A stretch of 64,000 nt of DNA, taken from positions 1,893,768 through 1,957,767 of the forward strand of contig JAJUBI010000007.1 of assembly GCA_022419385.1 (NCBI GenBank), written 5' to 3'. Both the position numbers and the translations under genes were made by a program. This document shows, one piece after another, positions 12,408 to 24,059 of the stretch. Within the stretch, counting starts at the first letter, position 1, and each line of letters starts with the position of its first letter. The notes under the pieces are model-generated. The model was given only the letters and a program-made list of their open reading frames with translations, was not told the origin of the DNA and did no database searches. Source of the DNA: Paraconiothyrium sp. Pb-2020 (Eukaryota > Ascomycota > Dothideomycetes > Pleosporales > Didymosphaeriaceae).

Positions 12408-14095
12408 ATGTCCACGGCCACGGCGAGCGCTGGCCTAGTGGGCCGATTGGCCAACGCATCGGCCTCGCAGATTTTGCTTTCCTTTGCTGTTATCGTACGT
12501 ACATCTAGAATAGAGTTTAGATGTTGTGGAACATAGCCGGCTGACGGTCGCAGTTTATTGTTCGATTTATACTAAGGGGCATTTACCGCGTCTACTTCCA
12601 TCCTCTTTCGAAATACCCTGGCCCCAAGCTCCATGCATTTACAAGGGTACCTCAGATGATCGGCCTATGGAAGGGAGAGCCGCACAGGCGTATAGAAGCT
12701 ATCCACGCCAAGTACGGACGCGTGGTCCGGACTGCCCCGGACGAGATCAGCTACATTGATCCTGAAGCGTGGAAATTTGTTCACGGTCACGGCGACACGA
12801 AAGCTCGTGGCTCGAGGCCGCAGAAGCACTGGATTCGCTCTGGAAACGATGTCACCGATACGCCTTCCCTTCTCTTCGCCCCTACGAGCGCGCACTCTCG
12901 TATGCGGCGGGTTTTTAACTCTGCCTTTTCTGATCGCTCGCTTAAGCTCCAGGAGCCGCTTATTGTAAAATACATCGATTTACTTCGAGAGCGATTGAGG
13001 GAGAAGGCACCACATGGAGATATCGACATCGTCAAATACTTCAACTTTACGACTTTCGATGTTATGGGTGATCTGGCTTTCGGGGAATCACTACACATGT
13101 TGAACAACGATGAGTATGACCCTTGGGTTGCAAACACTTTTGAGTACTTGAAGACCTTCACGTTCCTTGAGATGTGCCAGTACTACGCAGTTACACGGTA
13201 CGGTGTCCGCCAGCTGATGAAGCTCATGGCCAAGCAACGACAAGCACACTTTCAATACACCGTTGACAAGGTCAACAAGCGTGTCGACCAAGGGCGCGCA
13301 ACTGATGGCCACGATCTTTGGACTCTAGTCTTGGACAAGGAAGGGAAACGTGAGGGGTTATCCCGCGGTGAGATGTTTGCCAACGCCAATCTATTCATGG
13401 TCGCTGGAACCGAGACTACTGCCACCATTAGCGCCGGGTTTGCGTACCTCATGTGCAAGAATCCTGAGGTGTACAGCAAGTTTAGGAAGGAGGTCCGCGA
13501 GACTTTCAAAAACCAAGACGAGATCAACATCGAAAGGGCTCAAGCTCTACCCTACCTTAACGCCTGCTTGAAGGAGGCACTTCGAGTCTACCCGCCAGTC
13601 AGCAATGCTCAACCTATGCTCACGCCTGCCGATGGAACTACGGTGATGGGAGAGTACATGCCTCCAAACGTAAGATATCCTGCATGCGAGGTTAGGGGCG
13701 CCATGCTGATATACCCAGACCGTTGTATCTATCCCGCAATATGCCATGTACCGATCAGAGACCAACTTCAAGCACGCACTGGAGTATATCCCTGAGCGTT
13801 GGCTGGGTGACGAGCGCTTCGAAAGAGACAACAAGAAGGCCTTCGAGCCTTTTCACGTTGGCCCCCGCGATTGCCTGGGCAAGAAGTACGTTCCATTGGC
13901 TCATATAACGTTCTGAACATAAATTGCTGATTAAGTCTTAGCTTGGCATGGCACGAGATGCGTCTTATCGCTGCTAAGGTTCACCATCAATTCGATTTTG
14001 AACTCAGTCCGGTGAGCGACAATTGGACCGACCAGAAGATCTTTATTCTCAACCAGAAAGAGCCACTTTATATGAAGCTAAAGGCGCTCTATTAA
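12408..14095 (+). CDS. Cytochrome P450 monooxygenase (isotrichodermin C-15 hydroxylase-like)
   Basis: The model is join(12408..12494,12554..13669,13719..13885,13942..14095), 507 aa. It is a haem-thiolate monooxygenase with an N-terminal membrane anchor (about residues 20-40, split by intron 1). The hinge HPLSKYPGPKLHAFTRVP, the I-helix AGTETT (near residue 312), the K-helix EALR (ExxR), PERW and the haem loop FHVGPRDCLGKN (Cys near residue 452) are all present and intact. The last intron (13886-13941) falls just after the haem Cys loop. Substrate is unknown; the family resemblance is to CYP65-type enzymes of secondary metabolism, but no other biosynthetic gene adjoins it, so it looks like a lone P450. 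Confidence 0.93.
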
Positions 14096-14946
14096 GCGTT
14101 TATCCTTGTGGTTGCACAGGCCGAGAGTGACGAGTTACACACAAATGTATTAGCTTTTTGGGCTCTTAGCAGAACCCAACAAAGACGAACGAGCTCGAGT
14201 CGATCACTCTTAAAACATACAGCAAATGCTCCTGATAACGAAATGGATTACAAGAGTGGTACATTTGCAATACAGGGGGCTACCTGGCGCTTTTCAAACG
14301 TCTTTGGAAGCAGTTCGCTTGTCGTTGCCATGCTTCTTCCAGCACGCGCGGAAGATTTCCATCTGCAAGGCATCAGTTAGCTGTCGGGTATACGATTCTG
14401 ACCGCGCCACTGTAACGGTGCTCGGGTCAGAATCCGTGGGATTGGAATCAAGGTGCTGTCGGTATCGGCGGAAGCCTCAACCGGAACTAACCTCTTTCTT
14501 GCACAAGCGCCAATCTTTCTTCTCGTAGTAACAATCGGTCAATTTCATGTTTTCGTCTGCAAATGCTGAATCAGTATCGCGCAATTAGGTTAAAATCCGA
14601 CCGGGCACTGAATGTTGGTGTACCTGCGCATCCTGTGCTGAATATCCGCTTATCCCTTCGCGTGGTTGTTAGCTAAGATCTGTTCGTCATCTCCTCGCGT
14701 TCCTCCCCGCCTGCAGCTGTCAATCAAAATTAGCAATCCGGCACACGCACCATTCATCCGGCTCGTCATCTCCCTGCAACTTGGAAGAAGCATCCGTTCG
14801 CGTTGCGTCGTTCGACATATCCGATTCGGGTTCTCACGTGGGTGTTTGACAACTCGGAAGTGGAGTGAGCAGTGCACGGGTGAAGTCGTTATTCGGCGGA
14901 GAAACAAGGACCCGAGGCAGCCTAAAGGGGAAACATGGCGACCAAA
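14096..14946. other. Intergenic, upstream of biotin-protein ligase
   Basis: These 851 bp contain no supported gene. A CACGTG E-box lies at 14835-14840, 107 bp before the ligase start, the best candidate control site here. Confidence 0.4.
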
Positions 14947-17208
14947 ATGAACATTATGGTGTATTCCGGTACTTTGTCTTGCCATTTGCTGCAGTTGTTG
15001 TTTGACCAACTATGTGCTGATTTGTGAAAGGGACTGGAAGCACAACGGAATCGGTCCGGCATTGTCTGTTCACACTACGCCGGTTGCTATCGCCTGGCTA
15101 TGCGGTCATTCCTGTAACTGGAGACGTCCTCATCAAAGAACCGTGGATGGCATCATGTGCGCTCTTGGTGTTACCCGGCGGTGCCGACTTGGGTTACTGT
15201 CGCACACTCAATGGTGAAGGGAATCGCCGGATTACTCGCTACGTCAACAACGGAGGTTCGTATCTGGGCTTCTGCGCTGGCGGGTACTATGGCTCTGCCA
15301 AGTGCGAGTTTGAGCTCGGGAATCCTGAGTTGGCCGTTGTCGGCTCAAGAGAGCTAGAGTTTTTCCCTGGAGTGTGTCGAGGTCTTGCCTTCCCTGGGTT
15401 TGTTTATCACTCTGAAGCTGGGGCGAGGGCTGCGGATCTGAAAATTCATAAGACTGCTTTCAGCGACGTCAAGTTCGATCTCTCCGATAGCTTCAAGAGC
15501 TACTACAACGGTGGTGGGGTATTTGTTGACGCGAAGACTCTCGAGAGCCGCGGCGTCGAGATCCTGGCGAGCTATTCTGAGGATCTGCATGTCGACTCGG
15601 GTGAAGGCAAAGCTGCTATCGTGTACCGCAAGGTTGGTCAAGGCAATGTCATTCTCACTGGGCCGCATCCAGAGTAGGTTTGTTTTCCATGAGCCTTCCA
15701 TGTCTTGCTGAATTGTATACAGATTCGCTCCCGCTAACCTCGCAAAATCTACTAACGACCCAAATTACTCCAGCATTGTTGATGCTATTTCCATCACGGA
15801 TTCCACCCGAGTGGCCTTCATGCGGCTTCTCCTCTTAAAATTCGGCCTTAATGTCAATGAAGAACCACGAGCGGTACCTTCCCTTTCCCGCCTGCACCTC
15901 TCATCTCATAAGCCGGCAGGCGTTGCTGACCTCGCTATGTCGTGGTCCGAAATCTTCACTGTAGTCGATGGAGAAGACTACATCGTGGATGCGAACGACA
16001 TATTCCACGTCAAGCAGAATGAAGCGATTTTCAGCGTTCAGAGCCTGACGAGAGCAGTATCTGACGTTGCCATCCAAGTCTTACCTGAGGCATTGGTAGG
16101 TCAAGGCACAAAGAGGACACCAGTTGTCGGAGAGCAGAGCAAGCAGAACAAGCATAACTCTGATGAAGACAAAAGGTCAAAATCTCGAAAAGAACAGATT
16201 CACGAGCGCGTTGCATACACAGAGTCGGCTTCTCCAGACCGGGACATTGACTACGACAAGATTATCAAGAGGATCGTGCCTCACGAAAACGAGCTCCCAT
16301 CTAAACAGGATACTCCGTTCTTCGACCACGAGTCATACTACGCCAATCTTGCCCACCACCACCAAAAGGCCCAAAACCACAACCCTACCTTCGGTACCAG
16401 CCTCCTTTACGCCGAAGTTACCACCTCCACCAGTACGATTTTAGAGAAGAACCCGACTTTACTGCGAAACCTACCCGATGGCTTCACGGTAACCGCCAGG
16501 ACACAGGTTGCAGGTCGCGGTCGCGGCTCCAACGTCTGGGTTGCACCACCAGGAGCGCTTATGTTCTCTACTGTCATACGTCACAAGTTTTCACTAACAC
16601 AAGACGCACCTGTTATATTCGTACAATACATCGCCGCACTGGCCGTCACTCAAGGCATGAAGAACTATGCGCCAGGCTACGAGAATGTAGCCGTGAAACT
16701 GAAGTGGCCAAATGACATCTATGCGCAGATTCCAGGGTCGCCTACCAACCCTCTTGTCAAGATTGCAGGCATTCTGGTCAACTCGAGCTATTCCGGTAGC
16801 GACTATTCGCTCACGGTCGGCATCGGCCTTAACTTGGATAACCCTCTGCCCACCATATCATTCAACAGCCTCCTGAGTGCTATCGGTCTCAAATCTATGA
16901 CGAATGAAAAACTGCTGGCCAGCATTCTCGCGTCCTTCGAGTCGCTCTACAGGACATTCTGCCAATCGGGCTGGAACAGAGAACTGGAGGAGCTATACTA
17001 CGAGAATTGGTTGCATAGCGGGCAGGTAGTTACGTTGGAGTCATATGGCGGGATGAAAGCTAGAGTGAAGGGGATCACAAGGGATTGGGGACTCTTGCTT
17101 GCAGAGGAATTGGGTGATGGGGAGAGTCCGACAGGCAGGATGGTGAGCTTGCAGAGTGATAGCAATAGGTTCGATTTCTTCAAGGGGCTGATCTCAAGAA
17201 AGGTTTAG
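14947..17208 (+). CDS. bpl1: Biotin--protein ligase (holocarboxylase synthetase)
   Basis: The model is join(14947..14968,15031..15673,15723..17208), 716 aa. It adenylates biotin and transfers it to lysines of carboxylases. Exon 1 is only 22 nt (MNIMVYS). Residues 1-220 form the glutamine-amidotransferase-like N-terminal domain of eukaryotic Bpl1 (LLVLPGGADLGYC, GGSYLGFCAGGYYGS). A linker rich in Lys, Ser and His follows. The catalytic domain starts near residue 440 (SLLYAEVTTSTSTIL), with the biotinyl-AMP loop GRGRGSNVW near 486, KLKWPNDIYA near 548 and KIAGILVNSSYSG / VGIGLNLDN after it. The short C-terminal domain ends in FFKGLISRKV. All key motifs look intact. Confidence 0.96.
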
Positions 17209-17717
17209 CGTGGATGATGGCGGTGAAGGACGTACTTTAGGTGAAGGGGGTTTTGGTATACCGAGCACACAGCACTGACGAGTTGTCAGCGAATCAGAAA
17301 AATACTGTGTGCGGGCAGTTCACGACAAGGGATTTCCTGTTGCTGTTATAATGCTATATTTCTTACTGACGAACCGTTTTTAAGAGATTTTCGACGGCTA
17401 AATATACTACTGGGAGTGCACGATTCATTATAGTTCACAATCACACATATACAGTACAGCGATCACCTAACAATTTCGTCAAGTCTTCATATTGTGCTGT
17501 ATAATACATTAGAGGTTATCGCCACCGCAGAACATATTACTTGACGTGCTGTAGTTCTCTTTCTCACTTTTCTCTTTCTTATGGGGTCATATAGTTGCTT
17601 TTCGCCAGCACTTTTCGCCATATCGTGAACATTTAATTTGCCTTGGGCTGGTCGTTTGCCACTACACTTTCAACACCAACACTTCTCAACATTAGGCATC
17701 AATCCAATTTCAACATC
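17209..17717. other. Intergenic, AT-rich
   Basis: These 509 bp follow the biotin ligase gene and are AT-rich. They probably contain its 3' UTR. No gene or repeat was supported. Confidence 0.4.
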
Positions 17718-18043
17718 ATGTGTTTTAGTAGTGAAGCCAACCCCATCGAGATCTTTTCCTCTTCCAAAAATCCAACCTCTCAGAATATGAGGAATGCGTT
17801 GGAATTCAGCCTTCAGACACCAAGATAAACCCAGTCACCGTCCTGTCTGACTCGGGAATTGAATTGACCGAAGCTCCCGTCCTGGCTTTGGCCAACTCAA
17901 AGCGCGCTACCACTCTCGACCACTCCAACTTCGAAGAGGTGCCCCCTAAGAAGAAGAGCTGCTCACCCTCGCCGCAGCCTGTCCGCCTTCGGTTCTTCCT
18001 AGCGACACCGGCCAACATCCAGGATCATCCAGAGCTCCTATAG
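17718..18043 (+). CDS. Possible small orphan protein, spliced or frameshifted
   Basis: Two frames overlap here that make best sense when joined. Reading ATG at 17718 gives MCFSSEANP... and stops at 17828. A second frame runs from about 17770 to a TAG at 18041-18043 and looks coding (ECVGIQPSDTKINPVTVLSD, then ELTEAPVLALANSKR and a basic PPKKKS block). Either a 56-nt intron (GTAGTG donor at 17728, CTCTCAG acceptor ending 17783) joins them to an 89-aa protein beginning MCFKYEECVG, or one base is missing in the A-run at 17766-17770. After the TAG the same frame stays open to 18181. No family is recognised. It may be an orphan gene or a decaying one. Confidence 0.35.
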
Positions 18044-18890
18044 CACCTGCCAGCAGCTGCTGGCGCCAGCCCAGAGGGCAAATTGATGGCCCCCATCATC
18101 GACAAATCGGCCCGCTGTGAGGCACCCCCTTCACGGCTGCCCTTACATGCCCGTTGCCCCTGCTTCCCTTGCTACTTGTGAGCAGATCGACCACGAGATG
18201 AGGCTGGTCCGCAGCCAGACGGTGACGAGGGCTGGCACAATCCCTGCGTGGCGTGCGTTCGCGCACGCGAGCCGTGGCACTCGCGAAAGCATAGTCTTGT
18301 CTGGACTGGACTCAAGGATCTGTTGGAAGAAGCTGACGGCATCGAAAACACTGTGTCTAGCTGGAAGCAGCCGTTTACCAGTGGATTTGCCCCGCGCGGC
18401 TATAAGACCCTGAGGAGTGACACCGGACCTGAGCAGGGACCCTAGTGTATTTGGGAATGTAGAGGGCGAGGACGACTGGGTGATTAGGGAGGGTGGGGAG
18501 TACAATGCGGTAGTCGTGGAGCATGACGACGATAAGGTAAAGGAGATTTCGAAGGTAGTTGAGGACAAGGGGTACGAGAGTGAGTACCTAGGTACTAAAG
18601 TGGTCTGGCGTTGGGTTTTGGGTGCATCATCGTGTGGCTGAGCTGATCTCGCCTATATTGTATATATTTGTCCATCGTCACACATACTCTTGTTTCTTCT
18701 TGTCATCCTTGTTGCTTTCCAATCTTGGTGTAATGGAGGCATAGGCGCGCGGGCCAGGGCTTAGCGCATCACGTGACGCGGCCCTACCTTTCACCTCGCC
18801 CTGTATGCCCTCACCCAGAGAAAACCCCCATTGTCAATTCGACACTAATTCGAGACCCTTGCTTCGGCCTCCGCAACATTTGGGATGCAA
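18044..18890. other. Region with coding-like but broken frames
   Basis: Plus-strand frames here switch at short intervals: one to 18181, another about 18190-18445 (containing KDLLEEADGIENTVSSWKQP), and a third 18417-18641 that is acidic and protein-like (VFGNVEGEDDWVIREGGEYN). I could not connect them with believable splice sites. A palindromic TCACGTGA lies at 18769-18776. The stretch may be a degenerate gene continuous with the small locus to its left, or unrelated chance frames. Confidence 0.3.
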
Positions 18891-20539
18891 TCACAGCATG
18901 TACCGATAGCCCTTCTGCAGCTTTCGCGCCTTATGAATGTCTACACCCTCCATCTCAGCCGTCCTCTCCAACTTCTTCTTCTCCCCTTCATCCAGCTCCC
19001 TATCTTCCGACTCCATCTTCTCCAACTGGCGATTCTGCATCTGCAAGTAGAATCTCAGACTGATGAAGCACGCAAGTGCCAAGAACTCCAGACCTATGCA
19101 CACACCCAACGCAGGCCGGTAATGGGGTGCCGATGATGGCGCGTATGAGAAAGGCGTCCATATTGAAGCGCTGTTACCAATACTGTTGATGAATGCAAGC
19201 GCAGCAGCGCGTTTAGCAGGTGGTCGTGGGATGGCGTTGGATATCCAGGCGTAGATCGTACCGTTCTGGGCGAAGACGAAATTCATCAAGAAGAAAGAAA
19301 AGTAGCGAGGGCCGAAGCTGTCCGTGGTCATGAATATGATGAAGCCCACTGTGCTGACGAAAACCGGGTAAGTCAAGAACCAGAAGCGGTTGCCGTAGTA
19401 GTCGCTCGCATAACAGTGTGCGTACGAGTAGAACACCATGAAAACGTACGGTGGAGCAACAAGCAAGAGCGAGATTGTTTCGCTATACCCGAGCGTCTTA
19501 GTCAGAGTTGGGAAGAAATTCTGAAAGCCGGCAGCGCCCGTGATGCCCATGTATGCAATAGCGAGCAGATATGTTTTTGGGTCCTGGAAGGCGAGCTTCA
19601 TCCCTCGGATTTGGGACATCCCGCCAGCTTCGTCAATGTCCGCCTCTGCGGCATCGATGGCGAGACGTCGATTTGCGACGTGCTTTTCTTCGGGCGAAAG
19701 CGCGCTCCAAGTATCGGGAAAGTCGGGTAAGACGAGTACAACCAGGATGCCGATCATCACGGTAATCGCGCCTTCAATGATGTATAGCCACTGCCAAGCA
19801 TCCATCCCCATTTCGCCAGCCAGGCCATTCAATATGCCGGCAGCAATAAGATTGCCGAAGGCGCCGGAGACGAGAGAGCCGGAGTAGAAGATGGCATTGC
19901 GCTTTGCGAGCTCATCCCTAAAGAAGGACCACAGTCAGCACAACAATGCAAGACGTGATTTAGGCTGACTCACTTCGTGTACCACTTGGATAGATAGAAC
20001 AGAACACCCGCAAAGAAGGGAGCTTCCACCAATCCTAGTATGAAGCGACAGGCGACGATCCCGCCATAGTTCGCCACTTGCGAAGTGCAGGCGCTAACTA
20101 AACCCCATGCAATGGTGAAAAAACCGAGATACCATGACGGTCTACCCACGTAGTTCAAAGCCAGGTTGGATGGCACTTGCATCAGAATGTATCCGACGAA
20201 GAGGATAGACAGCCCGGTTTGATACTGATCGCCCACCAGATGCAAGTCTTCGACCAGTCCTTGAAGCTTGGCAGCGGCGTAGTTGTTCCTGCAGTGACCG
20301 GTCAGCGTAATGCAAGCAGACCCCATAGTTCCCACGTACCGATCGATGTAATTCATGAGGTATACTAGGATGACCAGAGGCATAATTCGAAGATCGATCT
20401 TGCGTCTCAGCTTCTTCGCGATCCTCTTCTCTTCTTCGGTCAGTTCTTCATGATGAGAATCGACGTCTTCTTGGTGCATCGCCTCCGCCTTCTCCACCTT
20501 GCTAATGACATCGTGATCCCTGAGCATTTGGTCTGCCAT
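18891..20539 (-). CDS. MFS permease, anion:cation symporter / Dal5 (allantoate, nicotinate) type
   Basis: The model is complement(join(18891..19917,19974..20288,20340..20539)), 513 aa. It is a 12-helix plasma-membrane transporter. The Dal5-family entry block KIDLRIMPLVILVYLMNYIDRNNYAAAKLQGL is formed only after removal of a 51-nt intron (20289-20339). Further marks are GYILMQVPSNLALNYVGRPSWYLG, GIVACRFILGLVEAPFFAGVLFYLSKWYTKDEL, the central loop LSPEEKHVANRRLAID, and the charged C-tail KARKLQKGYRYML. The start chosen is MADQMLRDHDV at 20539; frame continues upstream to 20737 but that extension lacks family character. Substrate cannot be assigned; organic anions, amides or vitamins are typical. 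Confidence 0.92.
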
Positions 20540-21147
20540 GCTGGAGACTGGAGTAGTAATGTCGGGGTATCTGGGGAAAATGCGGGGGTCTGAACGGTTT
20601 ATAGACGAAGCTTCGCGACAAGAGCGGGAGAAGCACGCTAGGAGGTAATAAGCGCGACCAAGCTCATCTGCATGATGAGTGAAGGGTGAAGGATCGGCAG
20701 CCAACTGCTTCCCCAAGAACCCGCCGCAGCGGCGCACAAGTCGTGCAGCGGACCCAACCGTCGGACAAAGAAACAGCGGTGCTTCGTGCGCCGCTACGGG
20801 TGGCAGCTAACGCGGTGTGAAACGAAAAGCGCCAATAGGGGAAGACCGGCAGTTTCTCCATTCATCCAGTCGTCATGATCTGCAGCCACTTCATCAGCAA
20901 AGGCAGGTCGTTGCAACGCGTTTTATGCAAGTACGCATACATCGGGATTTAGTTGAGGCTTCTATAGCAGATAGGATGCGAGCGGGAAGGATTATGGTCT
21001 TTAATCAGACATGACTAAACTCCATAGCATAACAATGATATCGTGCCCATGTTCAGCTTAAGATAACGCCTTACAATCCTTCCATCATCCAAACATTTGC
21101 TGCCGCGGAGACCTAAAACGCCGAAGCCAGACAGAATAAAATTTTAC
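20540..21147. other. Intergenic, promoter of the MFS gene
   Basis: These 608 bp lie between the MFS start and the end of the next minus-strand gene. They contain short chance frames only. Confidence 0.4.
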
Positions 21148-22299
21148 TTAGGCACCACTAGGCCGTTGCGAATGGTCGTAGACCGAATATTGTGGAGGGT
21201 TTGCATGCTGCTGCTGCGTGCGCGCGAAATCCTGTGGATTATACCTGTACTGGTGTTCCTCTTTACCCGGCCACGGAACTTGTTGGGACCTCCTCTCGTC
21301 GTATTCTTCACGCGTTTCCTCCATGGTAGGAAGCTCGGTAGAATATTCCTTGTTATGCTCGAGCCCAGGTGAGCGCATGCCGCCGCTCGAACTGTAAGAG
21401 CTGGGTCTTGTACTAGCGCTCTGGTAGGACCATCGACTATCCGAAGCGTTTGGCTCATTACCAGATAGTTCTGAGGCAGTCGAATAGCGTCGGTCCTGTG
21501 GTACTAGATGACTTGGCGATGGCTGCGGATGATAGAAATCACCCGGTAACTCCATCACTGCGTCTTGTTCCCGTCCTTGCCTTGGCGGATGGTACATCTG
21601 TTGAGCCGGAAGAGCTGGGGATCGCATTGGTGAGTTGGGTATTCTATATGGTCGCTTGTTTGGAGAAGGCGGCGATGCAGGGTTTCCGGAAAGGCTCGAG
21701 CGGTCTGCCGGATTGATGGTCTTCAACTTGCCGTTCTCCATCATCGCGGACAAGGCCCCAGAGTCCAACAGCTCGGCTTTCTTCAACATCCTTTCCACCA
21801 ACACCTTGGAGGCTGCCTTCAACTCCTTCTTCACAAAACTAACCATCGTGACGTTGCACTTTATCTCGATATCTTCGCGTAGATATAATCCCTCCGACGG
21901 CGCACCAATACCCAGCTCCCGCGTCTCGGGTGGTTCCCCCGGTAGAGAACCACATATTTGCCATTTGTTCCGTAGATCTACATTCGCAGGCGCATAGGTG
22001 TGTGTCTGCAATCCCCATGGCATGTCGTGAAAACATCCCTTAAACTTGATAACGCCGGAGCCAAGCTTGCCGATACCTGGGATGTACTGGATGCGCTGGG
22101 TGATTTCGTACCATGTTGCATAGAACTCGTCGGCGGGCGCATCACGGGGCGCCTTGATCGCTTCGAAGCTCAGCACGAGCGGGTTCAGTTCTATTATCTC
22201 ACCATGGCTGTGTAAAATGTCTATCGCGAGCTGGCGTGGTATAAAGCTGGGTATCGGGGTGATGTTAATGTAGGTGGTCTTTTTCCTGGTGATACCCAT
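21148..22299 (-). CDS. DUF7053-type fungal protein of unknown function
   Basis: Single exon, 383 aa. Residues 1-190 form one conserved domain: TRKKTTYINITPIPSFIPRQ, then HSHGEIIELNPLVLSFE, TWYEITQRIQYIPGIGKLGSG, FKGCFHDMPWGLQTHTYAP and a final helix MVSFVKKELKAASKVLVERM. This is the arrangement of the fungal DUF7053 family, which resembles a lipid-binding START-like fold (inference). Residues 200-383 are disordered, rich in Pro, Ser, Gln and Tyr, with many SP sites. The start is the ATG at 22299; the frame above it opens only with TTG. No transmembrane segment is seen. Two CACGTG boxes lie about 200 bp upstream. Confidence 0.85.
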   Translation of the reverse strand: MGITRKKTTYINITPIPSFIPRQLAIDILHSHGEIIELNPLVLSFEAIKAPRDAPADEFYATWYEITQRIQYIPGIGKLGSGVIKFKGCFHDMPWGLQTHTYAPANVDLRNKWQICGSLPGEPPETRELGIGAPSEGLYLREDIEIKCNVTMVSFVKKELKAASKVLVERMLKKAELLDSGALSAMMENGKLKTINPADRSSLSGNPASPPSPNKRPYRIPNSPMRSPALPAQQMYHPPRQGREQDAVMELPGDFYHPQPSPSHLVPQDRRYSTASELSGNEPNASDSRWSYQSASTRPSSYSSSGGMRSPGLEHNKEYSTELPTMEETREEYDERRSQQVPWPGKEEHQYRYNPQDFARTQQQHANPPQYSVYDHSQRPSGA

Positions 22300-24059
22300 A
22301 GTGATGGCGGTCGCTGGGGTCGACAAGAGTGAGCAGAATTGCGCGGCGCAGGTGGAGGAGAGCCGTAATAAGCAGCTTACGCTCTACTCAGCTCAGCGCA
22401 CTTAAATCGGGTGGGTTAGCTGGATACCGCCTGGCTAGATCGACAGCTTGGCCCTACCTTCCAAGGGGGACACTGCGTCATGCACGTGGCGTGCGCGATG
22501 ATGTCAGCCACGTGAATACATGGAAATAACGCCGTCCAACGTGCCCCTCGTTACGGCCCTGGGCCAGGCTGCAGATAATCTGAAGCGATCTTCGCTTTTG
22601 TTGCAGGAATCTTGGCAACCCTCACTCTTGTCCTGTGGAGCCTATATTTAGCATGTGCTAAGTCAGCGCGAGCAGATCAAAGAATGCCCGTAGTGGCGGG
22701 TGATGGATTCGACGCTCGAGAACGATCTCATCGACGGCGAGTTCGTTTCCCATCAGCGGGATTCCATCTCGTCTTCCCCGTCGCGTCAAGGGGGGAAGTG
22801 AGCCGGATGCCCTTTACCCGTGTACGCCAAGCACTGCCTCTCTCTTGGGCTGGTGTACCTACTATAGGTAGGCTGTGCTGCTGCGGCTTGCATTCGACCG
22901 CTTTTTCTCGGGCAACATGACCGCTCAGCTAGCCAGGGCAACTTCAGGACAACGTGAACCTAGCGACTAGTTTCTTACAAAAAGTCGAACTAGAGGGTCA
23001 CAGTAGAAGGCCATAGTAGAAGGCGAAGAGCCATAGAACCACAAAGCCTTCCGGTGTCGTAATATATCTAAAGGATAACACGCGACAGATGGGTACGGGA
23101 TTTGGCATCTCATTCCCCTGGCATCACTCCAGAGACAACACATGGTACCCGGATCTTTTTCAAGACCTTTCGCATTCCCCTCTAGGTTTCTGTCATTCGT
23201 ATGTTAGCCATTACCATGTCATTAGCTTGCTAATCGTGGGCAAATGTTGATTATCTTTTCAGCATTTGCTTATTCATGCCGATGCTGCATAGCCGACAGC
23301 ATTGTTTGTTCGTATCGAGAAAATCGGTACATCAGAGTTTAGACAAAGTCGGCTTGTTACTCATGCGTTGTTCGTCCATACCATTAAATTAGGGGTTCGA
23401 AGCTTCACTTACAAATCGAGAATTACAAAGTGTTGCAATGGATAGCGCTAGCCGGGGGCCTTTTACGTGTACGTGTTTATCAAACCCCAGGCCAAGTGTT
23501 GCCCTCATAGAAGGACTCTTTCGAGCGCGCGGCTTGGGACTTTCAAGCGAAGTACAAGGCCTCATCCGACCTCGTCGTGCTCAATCCAACGGACGTGAAT
23601 GGATCTATGCAGGAACCTGTCTCACACCATGGGTAAGGTCACATTAGTGTTGCATTCATTCACCCCGCAATCATTATGGCCGGTTAGCTCAGTGCTCCAC
23701 GACTCAACGCTAGGTCGAAAGTCTGTGACAGCACGAAAACGGGAGGCCCTCGCAGCAGGACGAATGCTTGCGAATGCTCACATTGGGCTGACGTGGCCCG
23801 CGTAACTCACTTCAGAACTTCAGACCATGCTAAGCTATCCGCGAGGTTATCGAGGGAGACGTTACGTGCTATGTAGAGAACGTTTATAGAGACATTCTAC
23901 TGGATTCTATCCTAGCCTTTCCCTTCCACTCCTGGTGATATATGTACACAGTGACCCATCCTCATTATTTGAGATGTATGAAGAACTCGCCAAACGCCAA
24001 CGCTCATGTGCAATTGAATTATGAGGCTGTTTCATACCTTACGGAAGACGACGCCTTTT
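22300..24059. other. 1.76 kb gene-free region
   Basis: This is the longest stretch without a recognised gene. It contains short frames (the longest about 100 codons) with no family features. Two E-boxes lie near its left end. A 16-base segment at about 23680-23695 resembles the 5' part of a tRNA (GGCCGGTTAGCTCAGT) but no tRNA fold follows. Confidence 0.4.
22483..22514. promoter_or_regulatory. Pair of CACGTG E-boxes
   Basis: CACGTG occurs at 22483-22488 and 22509-22514, 26 bp apart and 184-215 bp upstream of the DUF7053 start on the minus strand. CACGTG is the core bound by bHLH factors such as Cbf1/Pho4-type proteins. Function is inferred. Confidence 0.4.

Noticed and set aside
17766..17770. 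Programmed -1 frameshift site
   Set aside because: The heptamer is C AAA AAT, not the X XXY YYZ type; an intron or a lost base explains the frame change more simply.
18143..18568. 141-codon minus-strand frame
   Set aside because: It is Ser/Thr/Leu-rich with no motif and is antisense to more protein-like plus-strand frames; probably a shadow.
20540..20737. N-terminal extension of the MFS permease
   Set aside because: The frame stays open upstream of the ATG at 20539 but the extra residues lack similarity to Dal5-type N-termini.
23676..23740. tRNA-like start (GGCCGGTTAGCTCAGT)
   Set aside because: It resembles the acceptor and D-arm start of a tRNA, but no anticodon stem, B box or 3' acceptor strand follows.
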